Positions 1 to 9,300 of a stretch of 64,000 nt of DNA are shown here, one piece after another. The stretch is from SIG299 sp045531955. Its GTDB lineage: Bacteria; Bacillota; Clostridia; Lachnospirales; Lachnospiraceae. Within the stretch, counting starts at the first letter, position 1, and each line of letters opens with the position of its first letter. The stretch spans positions 26,471-90,470 of the forward strand of contig JAZSFC010000029.1 of the NCBI GenBank assembly GCA_045531955.1, in the 5' to 3' direction. The translations under genes and the position numbers were made by a program. The notes under the pieces are model-generated. The model had not been told where the DNA came from, did not search any database, and saw nothing but the letters and a program-made list of their open reading frames with translations.

Positions 1-43
1 AAGTTAGTAAATGATGTTTTGAACTTAAGGGAGGATGTTGGTA

Positions 44-628
44 ATGAGTAAGAATGTACTTGATAATGCAGAAGGTTATGTGGCAAATATGGAAGCTCTT
101 GATGAGCAGGCTGAAAAGGACAAGAAGAAGCTCAGAAGAAAGGTAGTTCTTCGTAATGGTGTGATTGTTGGCTTGGTTCTGGTGATAATCGTATTATTGC
201 TTCGAAGCTGTGGAGGGGGTAATTCCTCTGATGATGGCGAAGGTGGTTTTAAGCCTATCTTCCAGACTGGCGAATTAGTTTTCCATGAGTCAGTTGAGAA
301 GAATGAGGAAAAGGATGATTCGAGGGTTATCTTACCTGTAATCACAAACTTTTCCGTCAGCTCAGAGCAGCCTACAGTAGTTTTATATAATCCAGATGAT
401 AATGCTGAAAAGTTTTACATCTATTATAGTTTTATTGACAAGGAAACAGAAGAAGTTATCTTCGAAAGTAATGCTGTAGAAGCAGGCTTTTACTGGTCAG
501 TAAACTTTAAGGAACTCTTGGATGTTGGTACACATGATGTCAAAGTAAAAATCAGAAGTCAGCGTGCTGATACTGGTGCTTTTGCGAATGGCTCTGTGTC
601 TAATATTAAATTAACTGTAAACAACTAA
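44..628 (+). CDS. Single-pass membrane protein of unknown function
   Basis: I do not recognise this 194-residue protein. A charged, Lys-rich cytoplasmic N-terminus is followed by one membrane helix at about residues 39-54 (VGLVLVIIVLLL core) and then a Cys-Gly-rich turn and an extracellular beta-rich part. An ATG nine bases upstream (position 35) touches the ribosome site AGGGAGG at 28-34, so the ATG at 44, nine bases behind that site, is the better start (MSKNVL). It is the first of three adjacent genes for exported proteins and is probably co-transcribed with them. GGGGTA occurs at 216. Confidence 0.75.
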   Translation: MSKNVLDNAEGYVANMEALDEQAEKDKKKLRRKVVLRNGVIVGLVLVIIVLLLRSCGGGNSSDDGEGGFKPIFQTGELVFHESVEKNEEKDDSRVILPVITNFSVSSEQPTVVLYNPDDNAEKFYIYYSFIDKETEEVIFESNAVEAGFYWSVNFKELLDVGTHDVKVKIRSQRADTGAFANGSVSNIKLTVNN

Positions 629-646
629 TGAAGGAGGATGAAAATT

Positions 647-1156
647 ATGAAGTTAAGAAAGGTTATGTTTAGTTTTGCATTGATTGCCAGTCTGATGGCA
701 GGTTCTGTACCAGTGTATGCGCAGGATATCATCATGGATGATAGCAAGACGGCTACTGGTTCTGCATTATCATCTTTTGATGTAGATGCGAGTGTAATCG
801 GAGGGGGTATTGTAGTTTCTATTCCAAGCTCCTTAGACCTTGTTTATGATGCGGAAACAAAGCAGTATATTTGCGAAGAAGAAGTTTCTGCTAAGGGGCT
901 TATCGAAGAGGAAGAGGTTCTCACGGTAACAGTAGACACCGAGGTTATTTATACTCATGCTACAAAGGAAGATGTATTTGCAACTGGTGTAGTTACTTTT
1001 GGTATTGATGGTACAGAAACATGGACTGCAGAAGAAATGTCTGCAAGTATGGATGAACTTGATGCCAGGGAAATTATCATCACAGTTGATGCAGAAGAAC
1101 TTGAGTTTATTGGTAACTATGCAACAGAAATGTTCTTTGATATTAGCATTCAGTAA
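647..1156 (+). CDS. Secreted beta-rich protein, short paralogue of the next gene
   Basis: This 169-residue protein has a Sec signal peptide (MKLRKVMFSFALIASL, cleavage near VYA-QD). The mature part matches the N-terminal half of the next protein: a Gly-rich stretch, then IPSSLDLVYD, then alternating beta-strand-like segments ending NYATEMFFDISI. No catalytic motif is visible. Start choice: AAGGAGG at 631-637 abuts an ATG at 638, so the ATG at 647 is preferred. An extracellular role is inferred from the signal peptide. The fold resembles secreted beta-sandwich proteins of Firmicutes but I cannot name the family. Confidence 0.75.
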   Translation: MKLRKVMFSFALIASLMAGSVPVYAQDIIMDDSKTATGSALSSFDVDASVIGGGIVVSIPSSLDLVYDAETKQYICEEEVSAKGLIEEEEVLTVTVDTEVIYTHATKEDVFATGVVTFGIDGTETWTAEEMSASMDELDAREIIITVDAEELEFIGNYATEMFFDISIQ

Positions 1157-1173
1157 AATGGGAGGAAAAAATT

Positions 1174-2397
1174 ATGTTTAAGAGATTCGTTAGCTTATTA
1201 ATCTGTGCTACTTTCCTTTTAGGGGGTACAACAACTGCATTTGCAGATGAAGTTGCAATTGACAACACAAGTGGTTATTCCAGTTCAGCTCTGGTAGCAT
1301 CCACACTTACAGTATCTAATAAGATTGCTGATTTACCACTTATCGGTGAGGGTGGTCTTGTGGTTGATATTCCGAGTGAATTACCTTTGGAATATGACAG
1401 AAAGAGTTATGAGCATACTTGTGAAACTACAGTAGGTGTTCGTGGAGAACTTAGTGAGTTTGCTATGGTGTATGTGACAATTCCAAATGAGATTACATAT
1501 ACATTGGAAACTGACCCATTAGTGACTATGACTGGTGAGATTGATTTTCAGGTAGCATCTAATTCTGATGGTTACGTTTTAGCCACATGGACTTCTGCTG
1601 AAGCTGCCGAGGGTAAGGATGATGCTTCTTTGACAAACACAAAGGAGTTATCTATCGTAGCAGATGGCTTTAATGCAGTTCAGGGTGAGTATGATGCAGA
1701 AATAACATTTGAAATCACTGTAGACAAGTTTGGGGTATTTGATGCAGTTGGAGGCGGTGATGTTCCGAATGGTGCAGATGTTTTTAAGCATGTAGATGGT
1801 AGTGCAAATGCTACAGGAAATCAGTGGAATTTCAATTTCTATGATGATGGACTTGAAGCATTAAATGCTTATGAGTATATTGATTTGAATAAGTTAACAA
1901 TACCAAATGGTGCACTTAATGACTTTAAATTATCTACTCTGACGACTCCTAATACCACAGTTAAATACATTAGATTAAATAAAGGGTTGGCTTATGAGAC
2001 ATCTAGGACAAAAACCATAACAGCGATTGATTCATGGTGTATGGGTATGGAAGGTTTGGAGGTTATTATTGTACCTCATGATTTTGTTGATAATTTATCT
2101 GTAGGAACTGAAAAATACAATTTGTGTTACATAGCATTTGGTAATGCTTCATATTCAACTTCCGTTTATACTGGCACAGATATTATTTGTGGTAATGCGT
2201 TAGCATTCTGTATAGGTATTAATGATGCTCAGGAATGTGTATATGTTCCTAATATTGTATTTGAAGGTACTATGGATGAATGGATTGGCTTAATAAGAGA
2301 TAATTCTATAATTAATTCTTATTGTACCGACTGGATATTCGGCAATGCAGCCAATGAGGTAACAGTTCACTGTACTGATGGAACTTTATTGTATTAG
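1174..2397 (+). CDS. Secreted protein: beta-rich domain plus BspA-like LRR tail
   Basis: This 407-residue exported protein has a signal peptide (MFKRFVSLLICATFLLG, cleavage near AFA-DE). Residues about 45-190 repeat the domain of the preceding gene (VVDIPSELPLEYDR, then GEYDAEITFEITV). From about residue 235 the protein turns into imperfect leucine-rich segments. It ends with FEGTMDEWIGLI and VHCTDGTLLY, the usual closing pattern of BspA-type LRR_5 surface proteins. The LRR assignment rests on that ending and on spacing. It has a GGGAGG ribosome site and lies 17 bases after the previous stop. It is probably a surface or extracellular binding protein; the ligand is unknown. Confidence 0.75.
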   Translation: MFKRFVSLLICATFLLGGTTTAFADEVAIDNTSGYSSSALVASTLTVSNKIADLPLIGEGGLVVDIPSELPLEYDRKSYEHTCETTVGVRGELSEFAMVYVTIPNEITYTLETDPLVTMTGEIDFQVASNSDGYVLATWTSAEAAEGKDDASLTNTKELSIVADGFNAVQGEYDAEITFEITVDKFGVFDAVGGGDVPNGADVFKHVDGSANATGNQWNFNFYDDGLEALNAYEYIDLNKLTIPNGALNDFKLSTLTTPNTTVKYIRLNKGLAYETSRTKTITAIDSWCMGMEGLEVIIVPHDFVDNLSVGTEKYNLCYIAFGNASYSTSVYTGTDIICGNALAFCIGINDAQECVYVPNIVFEGTMDEWIGLIRDNSIINSYCTDWIFGNAANEVTVHCTDGTLLY

Positions 2398-2405
2398 TTT
2401 GGTAA

Positions 2406-2438
2406 GCTCCCTTGGGTTCCTACTCAGGGGAGCATTTT
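2406..2438 (+). terminator. Weak hairpin terminator
   Basis: GCTCCC at 2406-2411 pairs with GGGAGC at 2428-2433, followed by ATTTTA. It directly follows the secreted-protein gene. The next ribosome site starts just behind it, so read-through is possible. Confidence 0.5.
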
Positions 2439-2457
2439 ACCAGAAAGGATGATAAAA

Positions 2458-2652
2458 ATGGGCAATGCAGTTATGACAAGGCCAGAGGTAATGCAGACTC
2501 TGGGAGTGGATGATAAAAGATTATGTGTGATAGAAATGATGGGCGATTTGAAGGTGTTATACAAAGATCCATTTTGCGGTGCAAATATGTATAGTATTAG
2601 CGCAGTCGAAGCACTCCGGCACAAGATGTTAAGAGGCGAGCTTAAATATTAA
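2458..2652 (+). CDS. Small HTH-like protein
   Basis: This is a 64-residue protein starting MGNAVMTRPEVMQTLGV. The N-terminal RPEVMQTLGVDDKRLCVIEMMG resembles the helix-turn-helix of excisionase or MerR-like small proteins, but the match is weak. The start at 2458 is preferred because the AGAAAGG ribosome site abuts an in-frame ATG at 2449. A hairpin terminator follows directly. A DNA-binding role is inference. Confidence 0.55.
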   Translation: MGNAVMTRPEVMQTLGVDDKRLCVIEMMGDLKVLYKDPFCGANMYSISAVEALRHKMLRGELKY

Positions 2653-2666
2653 AGAATAGGGTTTAG

Positions 2667-2704
2667 GGAGTTACTTCTCTGATGAGGAGTAGCTCCTTTT
2701 TATT
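2667..2704 (+). terminator. Rho-independent terminator
   Basis: GGAG..ACT.CTC at 2667-2679 pairs with GAG.AGT..CTCC at 2684-2696, followed by a T-rich run (TTTTTATTTT). Confidence 0.75.
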
Positions 2705-2944
2705 TTGCCTGCTGTGGGGTAGAGCTGATACTGCTGAAAACAGCCAGTTAAAGAGTAGCAACTTAAGTTCTGCTTACAGAAAGCATGAAAATGGTGTTTT
2801 TCCAGAGCAGTGTGTTAAGGGAGTGTAAAGAATAGGTGCAGTATGAAAAATAAAGTATTTGAGGGAGCGCAAAGAAATGGTGCAGTTTAGGTATGTGAGT
2901 ATTTTGATGATTTCGTGAGGTGGGGTATTGGGAGAAGTGCTAAG

Positions 2945-3245
2945 TGAGAAATGACAAGTAATAAAATCATTTTTTTTAAATGTTTTTTCTGTGTCGTTCT
3001 AAAGTGAAAATGACTTTGGTAAAAAATCATATTTATAAAATGACAAATGATAAAAATCAATTTGTCAAAATAAAATCTCTGCATATACAACTGAAAAAAT
3101 GACAAATGAAAAAATCATTTTTATTGAAAATGACATTTGTAACAGAGTTTATTGTAAATGACGAGTGAAAAAGCAATCTCAAAAATAAATGATGTGAAAA
3201 CAAAATCAAAAATGAAAATGCTGTGACATAAATCATTTTTGAGAC
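2945..3245. repeat. Iteron-like array, period about 30 bp
   Basis: This AT-rich stretch carries repeated units of the form AAATGAC(A/G)A.TGA..AAAATCATTTT. ATGA cores start near 2951, 3010, 3040, 3099, 3130, 3158, 3189 and a degenerate ATGCTG near 3218. The spacings are 59, 30, 59, 31, 28, 31 and 29 bp, so about one unit every 30 bp with two decayed positions. Each unit contains the inverted pair AAATGA/TCATTT. Two flanking copies of TTTTCYGTGTC (near 2985 and 3249) bracket the set. The array occupies most of the 600 bases between the preceding terminator and the gene at 3310. I infer iterated protein-binding sites such as a replication origin or centromere. Confidence 0.65.
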
Positions 3246-3309
3246 TTGTTTTCCGTGTCATGAGCTGAAAATAAATATTTTATCAAAAAACAGAAAGGCA
3301 GGTAGTATT

Positions 3310-4467
3310 ATGAGAAACATGAAGGTCAATGATGCTAAGGTGAGAGCTATCTTAGCCGGGCTACGTGAGGGTCATTTTGGGGTGTACAATACCTTAGATG
3401 AAAACTTTGTATTGGAGGAATTATCTTTATTTGAGGAAAGAGTTGCTGATACAAAGAGATTGGCTGTGGAAAATGCAGAGTTGAAGAAAGAAGTTGAGAG
3501 GCTTCGTAGTTCTGCTATTTTTGTTAAAGGTACTCTTTATTATAAGGGTCAGCCGATTGATGGGTACTTCGAGACCAGCCAAACAGACTCAGCAGTCTGT
3601 AATTTAAAGCAAATAGGTAAGCTTCAGGAATTAGAAAAGGATTTGACTTATTATAAGAACAAGGCAACAATGCTTGAAAATGCTCTGATGAAATCAGGTA
3701 AGCAAACTGAAGAAGTTAAGGCAGAACAGCTTACGGAAAAAGAAGCTATTGAGAAATATGGTCAGAAGATTATATCTGCATATAAGCAGGAACATAAATT
3801 AGATTTACTTGAGGAGTTAATGCCAGATTTCTATCGCTTGAAGGAAGATGCTATTGTAAAGAAGCATAAGCAGGAAATCATTGATAAGTATAAGGCTACA
3901 CATGCAGATGAGTTCCTTTCTGATGAGCGTATTGAGCAGATTAAGGTTGAAGCAGTGGAGGAGTATAAATTGTCTGATGAATACAAGTCGACTGTGACCA
4001 TGGGAGTTCCTCGTAACAATCCTACTGTGGATTATAGTTTGCGTTTGACAGCAAGATTTATTTCTAGGCTGATAAAAGGTGAAACTCCAGTCGATATTAT
4101 CAACTCTAATCCAACTGGTAAAAACGGAAAGGTACTTGAAAAGAGGAGCATATATAGATTAACAACTGTGTATTCGCAGGAGGATTATTCACGAATAATG
4201 AGAGCCTTTGATTTACATAAGGATGAGTTTGGTGATATTACTTTGGAGCAGTTAAAATTATGGCTTGATAAGCGTTTGGCAGATTCTATGAAAAAGGCAG
4301 AAGAAAAGAGAAAGCGTAAAATGCTAAAGGAATTAATGAATTCTGATGATTTGGATAAGGTAGAAGCATTGCTTAATAAGGGGGTATATTCAGAACCGAA
4401 AGAAATCCAAGATTCCCCGGCAGAAGTCGACGATTGGGGCGAGCCAATAGTAAAAGAGGCCGAATAG
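3310..4467 (+). CDS. Coiled-coil protein next to the 30-bp array; possible DNA-binding or maintenance protein
   Basis: I do not recognise this 385-residue soluble protein. Residues about 30-75 and 105-230 are charged and heptad-like (coiled coil). Residues about 240-300 contain an HTH-like stretch (GETPVDIINSNPTGKNG, then EKRSIYRLT), and the tail is Lys/Glu-rich. It starts just after a tandem array of about 30-bp repeats, which is how iteron- or centromere-binding proteins are usually placed. That placement is the only reason to suggest a replication or partition role. No Rep, ParB or resolvase signature is visible. The start is supported by AGAAAGGCAGG eight bases upstream. Confidence 0.7.
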   Translation: MRNMKVNDAKVRAILAGLREGHFGVYNTLDENFVLEELSLFEERVADTKRLAVENAELKKEVERLRSSAIFVKGTLYYKGQPIDGYFETSQTDSAVCNLKQIGKLQELEKDLTYYKNKATMLENALMKSGKQTEEVKAEQLTEKEAIEKYGQKIISAYKQEHKLDLLEELMPDFYRLKEDAIVKKHKQEIIDKYKATHADEFLSDERIEQIKVEAVEEYKLSDEYKSTVTMGVPRNNPTVDYSLRLTARFISRLIKGETPVDIINSNPTGKNGKVLEKRSIYRLTTVYSQEDYSRIMRAFDLHKDEFGDITLEQLKLWLDKRLADSMKKAEEKRKRKMLKELMNSDDLDKVEALLNKGVYSEPKEIQDSPAEVDDWGEPIVKEAE

Positions 4468-4599
4468 TCATGGTGTATCCTGATGTGACAAATAAAGTGG
4501 TGATTGTATAGAGAAATTTTTATAAGAAACTTGCTTTTGATTTAAGTGAGAGTTAACATCACAACAACCCTAAAAAATATATAAGGGAGGGTGTATGTG

Positions 4600-4848
4600 A
4601 TGTATACGTTAAAGCAACTTGCTAGTAAGTATCCAGAAAAATTTGTGGTATGCAAGGTAGCGTTTCGTAACGGTCAAAATGATATTGCAGTAGCTTTTGA
4701 TGCAATTGCTACTTGTGATACTGTGGATGAAGTGCGAAGTGTATTATCTGAAAATCAGGAATATTTCGGGGTATCCACCAAGGAGGAAGATTTACCTCCT
4801 GATTTGGCAGCTCTCATGTATCGACGTATTTTACATTGCTGTAGCTAA
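4600..4848 (+). CDS. Small soluble protein, unknown
   Basis: This 82-residue protein (MYTLKQLASKYPEKF) has no recognisable domain. A GTG at 4591 touches the GGGAGG ribosome site, so the ATG at 4600 is chosen. GGGGTA lies at 4768. A strong terminator follows, making this a single-gene unit between the coiled-coil gene and the MerR-type gene. Confidence 0.6.
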   Translation: MYTLKQLASKYPEKFVVCKVAFRNGQNDIAVAFDAIATCDTVDEVRSVLSENQEYFGVSTKEEDLPPDLAALMYRRILHCCS

Positions 4849-4853
4849 GGGAA

Positions 4854-4896
4854 AGAGAGGGATTTGTCTGTATGGATATCCCTCTCTATCTTTTTT
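4854..4896 (+). terminator. Rho-independent terminator
   Basis: GAGAGGGAT near 4855-4863 pairs with ATCCCTCTC at 4878-4886, followed by ATCTTTTTT. Confidence 0.85.
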
Positions 4897-4904
4897 GGTC
4901 TGAA

Positions 4905-4950
4905 TAAAAAAGCCATATCGATTCTCTGGTGCTCATATCAAAATATTTTA
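4905..4950 (+). repeat. Direct repeat copy 1, upstream of an operon
   Basis: TAAAAAAGCCATATCGATTC begins here and continues CTCTGGTGCTCATATCAAA. A near-identical copy lies at 10339-10381. Both sit just behind a terminator and before a new transcription unit, so a shared promoter or operator is likely. No clear -35/-10 pair is visible inside it. Confidence 0.65.
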
Positions 4951-4991
4951 TATGAAAATAAAAATTTTCAAGTGCGAAAGGAGTATAGGAT

Positions 4992-5216
4992 ATGGAACAG
5001 GAGTTAGTTACAGCAAAAGAGGTTATTCAGATGCTTCATGTTTCACCATCAACGTTACAACGATTGGAAAGGGAGAAGTTATTAGTCCCATGTATGAAGC
5101 TACCATCGAACAATAAGCGATTTTACAAATTGGATGAAGTTGTTGCTTATGAGAATTCGATAGTGCATAATACAGATGTAGATAATTTAGTAGAGGAGGA
5201 TGCGTTAAATGTTTAA
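4992..5216 (+). CDS. Small MerR-type HTH protein
   Basis: This 74-residue protein is mostly a MerR/HTH_17 winged-helix head: VTAKEVIQMLHVSPSTLQRL, then a wing ending in NKRFYKLDEVVAY. It lacks the long dimerisation helix and effector domain of full MerR regulators, like excisionases and small element regulators. The gene overlaps the next start by 8 bases, so the two are translationally coupled. It probably regulates its own operon of two large surface proteins, possibly through the repeat at 4905-4950; that link is inference. The ribosome site is GAAAGGAG. Confidence 0.75.
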   Translation: MEQELVTAKEVIQMLHVSPSTLQRLEREKLLVPCMKLPSNNKRFYKLDEVVAYENSIVHNTDVDNLVEEDALNV

Positions 5217-6294
5217 GAAGATTTTATTAGGTATGGGTTTGGCAAGTATGATTTTATTTACAGGTATGAGGGGTACTGAAACTGCTATGGCAGCCGAAGA
5301 GTATGTATATGATGTGGTTGGTAGCGTAGAAGTTACCGCAAGTGAAATGAAAGCCGATGGTACTTACGATATCACAGTTACTTGGGATTTAGGTGAGGAT
5401 TATAGAGGATTTCAGGTAGGAGCAAAGGCTTTTGTGATTTATGGTGATACAGATGACTTTAGTAAGGCATTTGCATTTACAGAAAAGGGAACTAAAACAT
5501 ACAATTTTGATGGTGCAGCAGGTACATATATTTACAATCTAAGAACTTCTGAGGGTTCTATTGTAGGTAGTGTTACAATCGGTAATGGAGCTGATGCAGA
5601 GTATCAGGCAGAAATCGATAAGAGAATCGATGAGAAGATTTCTAAGATGGAAAGCTTCGGTAGAGATTATGATTTTGAATATGCATGGATGAAGAATAGT
5701 AACAATGCAGGGGTAAGCATTCCAGCTTATGGCACTGTGATTGAAAACTATGAGGATATCGCAGTTCCTCAGGAATTACCAGTATATGAAGATGAAATCG
5801 ATGAGCCAACTGATGAAGAAATGCAGAAAGCAGTTGAGGAAACTCCAGAACCTACAGAAGCTCCTGAGCCAACTGTAGTTCCAACAGAAGCTCCTGAGCC
5901 AACAGCAGTTCCAACTGAAGTTCCTGAACCAACTGTAGTTCCAGAGGTTACTGAAACTCCTGAGCCAGTGGTAGAGCCTACTGAGATTCCAGAAATTACT
6001 GAGGCTCCGGTAGAAACTCCTGTAGTTACAGAAGCTCCAGTTGAGGTTCCAGAAGTTACTGAGGCTCCAGTTGAACAGCCTGAAATTACAGAAGCTCCTG
6101 TAGTTGAAAAACCAAGTGTTGATAACACAGAAAATTTTCCAAGCTCTGATGATGCAAATGAAGTTTCCACTGGAACGTCTGACATTGAAGAGGAAAAAGT
6201 AGACTTCACAGTTCCAGTTATCTTCGGGGTATGCTTCATTGGTTTTGTTATTATTGTAGTGGTTATTGTTTTTTCATCTAAGAAGAGAGGATAA
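5209..6294 (+). CDS. Membrane-anchored surface protein with Pro-Glu-Thr stalk
   Basis: This 361-residue protein starts with a signal peptide (MFKKILLGMGLASMILF, cleavage near AMA-AE). It then has a beta-sandwich-like domain (about 30-125), a short charged region and a long stalk (about 205-305) of PEPT/EAP repeats. A C-terminal membrane helix (about 330-357) ends in SSKKRG, so the body is outside the cell and the tail inside. No sortase motif is seen. It overlaps the MerR-type gene upstream and lies 6 bases before the 1330-residue secreted protein, which suggests that the two surface proteins work together. Confidence 0.8.
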   Translation: MFKKILLGMGLASMILFTGMRGTETAMAAEEYVYDVVGSVEVTASEMKADGTYDITVTWDLGEDYRGFQVGAKAFVIYGDTDDFSKAFAFTEKGTKTYNFDGAAGTYIYNLRTSEGSIVGSVTIGNGADAEYQAEIDKRIDEKISKMESFGRDYDFEYAWMKNSNNAGVSIPAYGTVIENYEDIAVPQELPVYEDEIDEPTDEEMQKAVEETPEPTEAPEPTVVPTEAPEPTAVPTEVPEPTVVPEVTETPEPVVEPTEIPEITEAPVETPVVTEAPVEVPEVTEAPVEQPEITEAPVVEKPSVDNTENFPSSDDANEVSTGTSDIEEEKVDFTVPVIFGVCFIGFVIIVVVIVFSSKKRG

Positions 6295-6300
6295 TTTCAT

Positions 6301-9300
6301 ATGAGAGTAAGTAAAAGATTATTTGCTCTAGTTCTTTGTTTTCTAGTTTTCATTTCTATTCCAACCATTAGTGCTTTTGCTTGGGGCGGCGCAGGTGCCG
6401 AAGCATCCCCAGGCAATGATAATGGTCATAAGGGTGATTTCCCATTAACAAATGGTTATGGTTTTAGAGTTTATTTATATGATTTTGATAAGTATGGAGA
6501 GTTCTGGGAAGGAGACAATCCATATGTATTACTGCCGTCAAATAATTTTGGTTCTTTTGCTGATATCTTTGATAGATGTGCCAGTGAGTCAGCTTTCTAT
6601 TTAGGTGTACCAAGTAATTACAAAGCATATGATGCACAGTATGGCAGTACTCCATGGGTTGGAATCAATACCATGTCAGCGAGTGAATTTAATACAATGC
6701 CGGGCATGAGTGGTTATACTAACCCAAGTGGAAATTATGCAAGGATTGACTTCACAAAGTATATTGATGTATTCAATAAAATATCTGAGCAGGTTGAATC
6801 TATTGATGGAATGCAGGAAGTACTTGATTGGTTCTCTGCTCATGGTGTAGATACTTCAGGATACAATCCAGAAGCTACCTTGGTTGTAGTTGAGCCAGTT
6901 GTAAAGTGGTATTACGGAAATATGAAATGGGTTACCACATATCAGAATGCTCGTAAGTTTGATGGCACAAGGTCAGGGGTACACGAATACTTCAACTTCA
7001 ATTGGAGCATGCGTGAAGATGCTGATATTCAGGGAGATAGAATAATCCCATTAGCAACTACGGGAGCAACAGCAAAGGCTCATGCAGTATTGGGTGGTTT
7101 CTATCAGAGTTACTTGTTCGAAGAGGGAGACTGTTTAACACAATCGTATGATTCAACTGCAGGCTTTTCATTTTATGGTTGTTTAAGGGTTGACCCTACC
7201 AGAGTAGCAGTTAATGTTGCTGTAATATATGATGGAGCTTATGGAACGACTGATAAGGACAAAATCATCAATTATGTTGGTTTGAATAATAAGTATCCTT
7301 ATAGACATTGGGAGGGTACTGATTGGGAGGACAGTACAAAGGTAGCTGATTATTTAGGTGTTGAGAGCACGAGTCAAATAGATAAATATGATTTACTAAT
7401 GTACGATATTCGTAGAGCCAAGGGAGTACCTATGAGATTCTCTGATATGGTAGAGAGAATGAAGGTTGATGATTTTGTATTCGAGTGGGGGATTAAGAAA
7501 GCGTCGGGTGCCGATTACAATTTAGGTGAGGCACAATCTATGATTGGTATAAACTATAATGGTGTTTATTATGCAGATTTATCTCCGTTTTGGATGGAGT
7601 TAAATGAGAATACAGGTTTTTCTTTTTTAAGTACATCATATAGGCCAGGATATAGTGCATCATTACTTCCATCTTTAAATGCGAAGAATTTTTTACAAAT
7701 TTCATTTGTTTATGCAACCATGGGAGGCAATATTAAAAGTGGTATAAGCCAAGACCAGATGTTTGGTACTTCAATAGAGTTATTATCAAAAACTCCAGTT
7801 ATAGAGTCTTATATCGTGAGTGTTGATACAATTACTGATAATAGTGATGCCACTTGCAGTACAGAGACATTAGAATATGATGCTAAAAAGATAGTTTCTG
7901 CAAATACTTCAGCTATAGCGGAGTGCATTGCGATAGTGCCCAATTACAGTCCTTTGGGGTATTCGCCAGAAAGGTTGGCAAACCTGAGTACTGTTATTAC
8001 CGGTGAGACGAAAGAAGAAATAATTGATGCTTTCATGAACTATTTCGCAGAAGCTGAGGTTCTGGAGGTGGTTGACGGTAGTAAGTCGCTCAAACTTGGA
8101 AATGTATTGTACGAAAATATGAATTACGGCTATACAGTTTATGAGTTGATAATTACTGAGGCAGATATAACTCCTACACCAACGGTTACACCTATTCCAG
8201 ATGAGGGAAAAACTACAAAGCCATTCAGCGGTGATTATGATGAGGTGTTGCAGGATTACGAGCTTAATCGTGTTGAGCCTAGTGTCTTTAAACTAATTGA
8301 CAAAAAAGTGAAAATTAACAGAAACTTATGGACAATTGACAGCAGTTATTATAGTACTGTAAGTTGCTATTTATGTTCATTTGATGGTTACACATACAAT
8401 ACTAAGGATTATGATATTGTAGTTTATGATAAGTCCTCAGGAATGACGGTTAGTAAGGACAATGCTTTATCAGGCACGAAGCTGTTACTGTATAATACTT
8501 CGAATGGAGCGTTTGCAACACGTAATGCTTTGGTTAATGGTAAGACCTTTGATACAGAAGGAAGTCCTGAGTATGTTGTGGATTATGCTTTCAACATCGT
8601 AAGGAGTATTTCAGGCGACAAGAGGACTGTGTCTACAATATCAAGGCAGGTATTGAATGAGTCCTTTGGTAAGCAGGTTCTTGGGTTAGATTATGATAAT
8701 GTACCTAAGTCAAAAGAAATTGCGAGTGGATACAGAAACAGTTTTGCAACCGTCGGGGTAATTTCTGATACCTTGAAATTTGATGCAATCTATAGGATAA
8801 CCGGCAATAAGAACAGAATTGAAGTGGAAGGTGCAACACATTATTGCAGTTATTGGGATGATGATTGGGAGTGCAGGTTTAGTAACACGGAGTATTATCA
8901 TCAATTAGAAACAATTCCAAATGCCTTGGCAGCATTTAATGTGAATGGTTCTTCATATAGTACTGTAAGTGAGAATGTAAATGTCGGGGTTCATAAATAC
9001 TCAACAAAAGTAATGAAGATTGGTCAGAATGACAGAGACACGGGTATTACTTCTTTGAGGAAAGCACCAAGTACAGGAACTGATAGAAAAATCTTTGTTC
9101 CTGCATATTCTGTGGCAGCCATTCAAAACCATGATATGATTTTGAACTTCTACCCGGAGGTTAAAATGATGGCTCATGAGTATTCAGGTGACACCATTTC
9201 AGGTATGGATGATGTTAACGAGGTTGAGGTTCTGACAATGGGAGAAGAACAGAGGAAGGTTCAAAGTAGCAGTTTATACATTTACAGTATACGAAGTGCG

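Noticed and set aside
5769..6239. Minus-strand 156-residue Ser/Thr/Gly-rich frame
   Set aside because: It is the complement of the Pro-Glu-Thr stalk of the surface protein at 5209; low-complexity linkers create long mirror frames. The same holds for 13853-14182 (-), 26711-27163 (+), 29194-29385 (+) and 60123-60413 (+).
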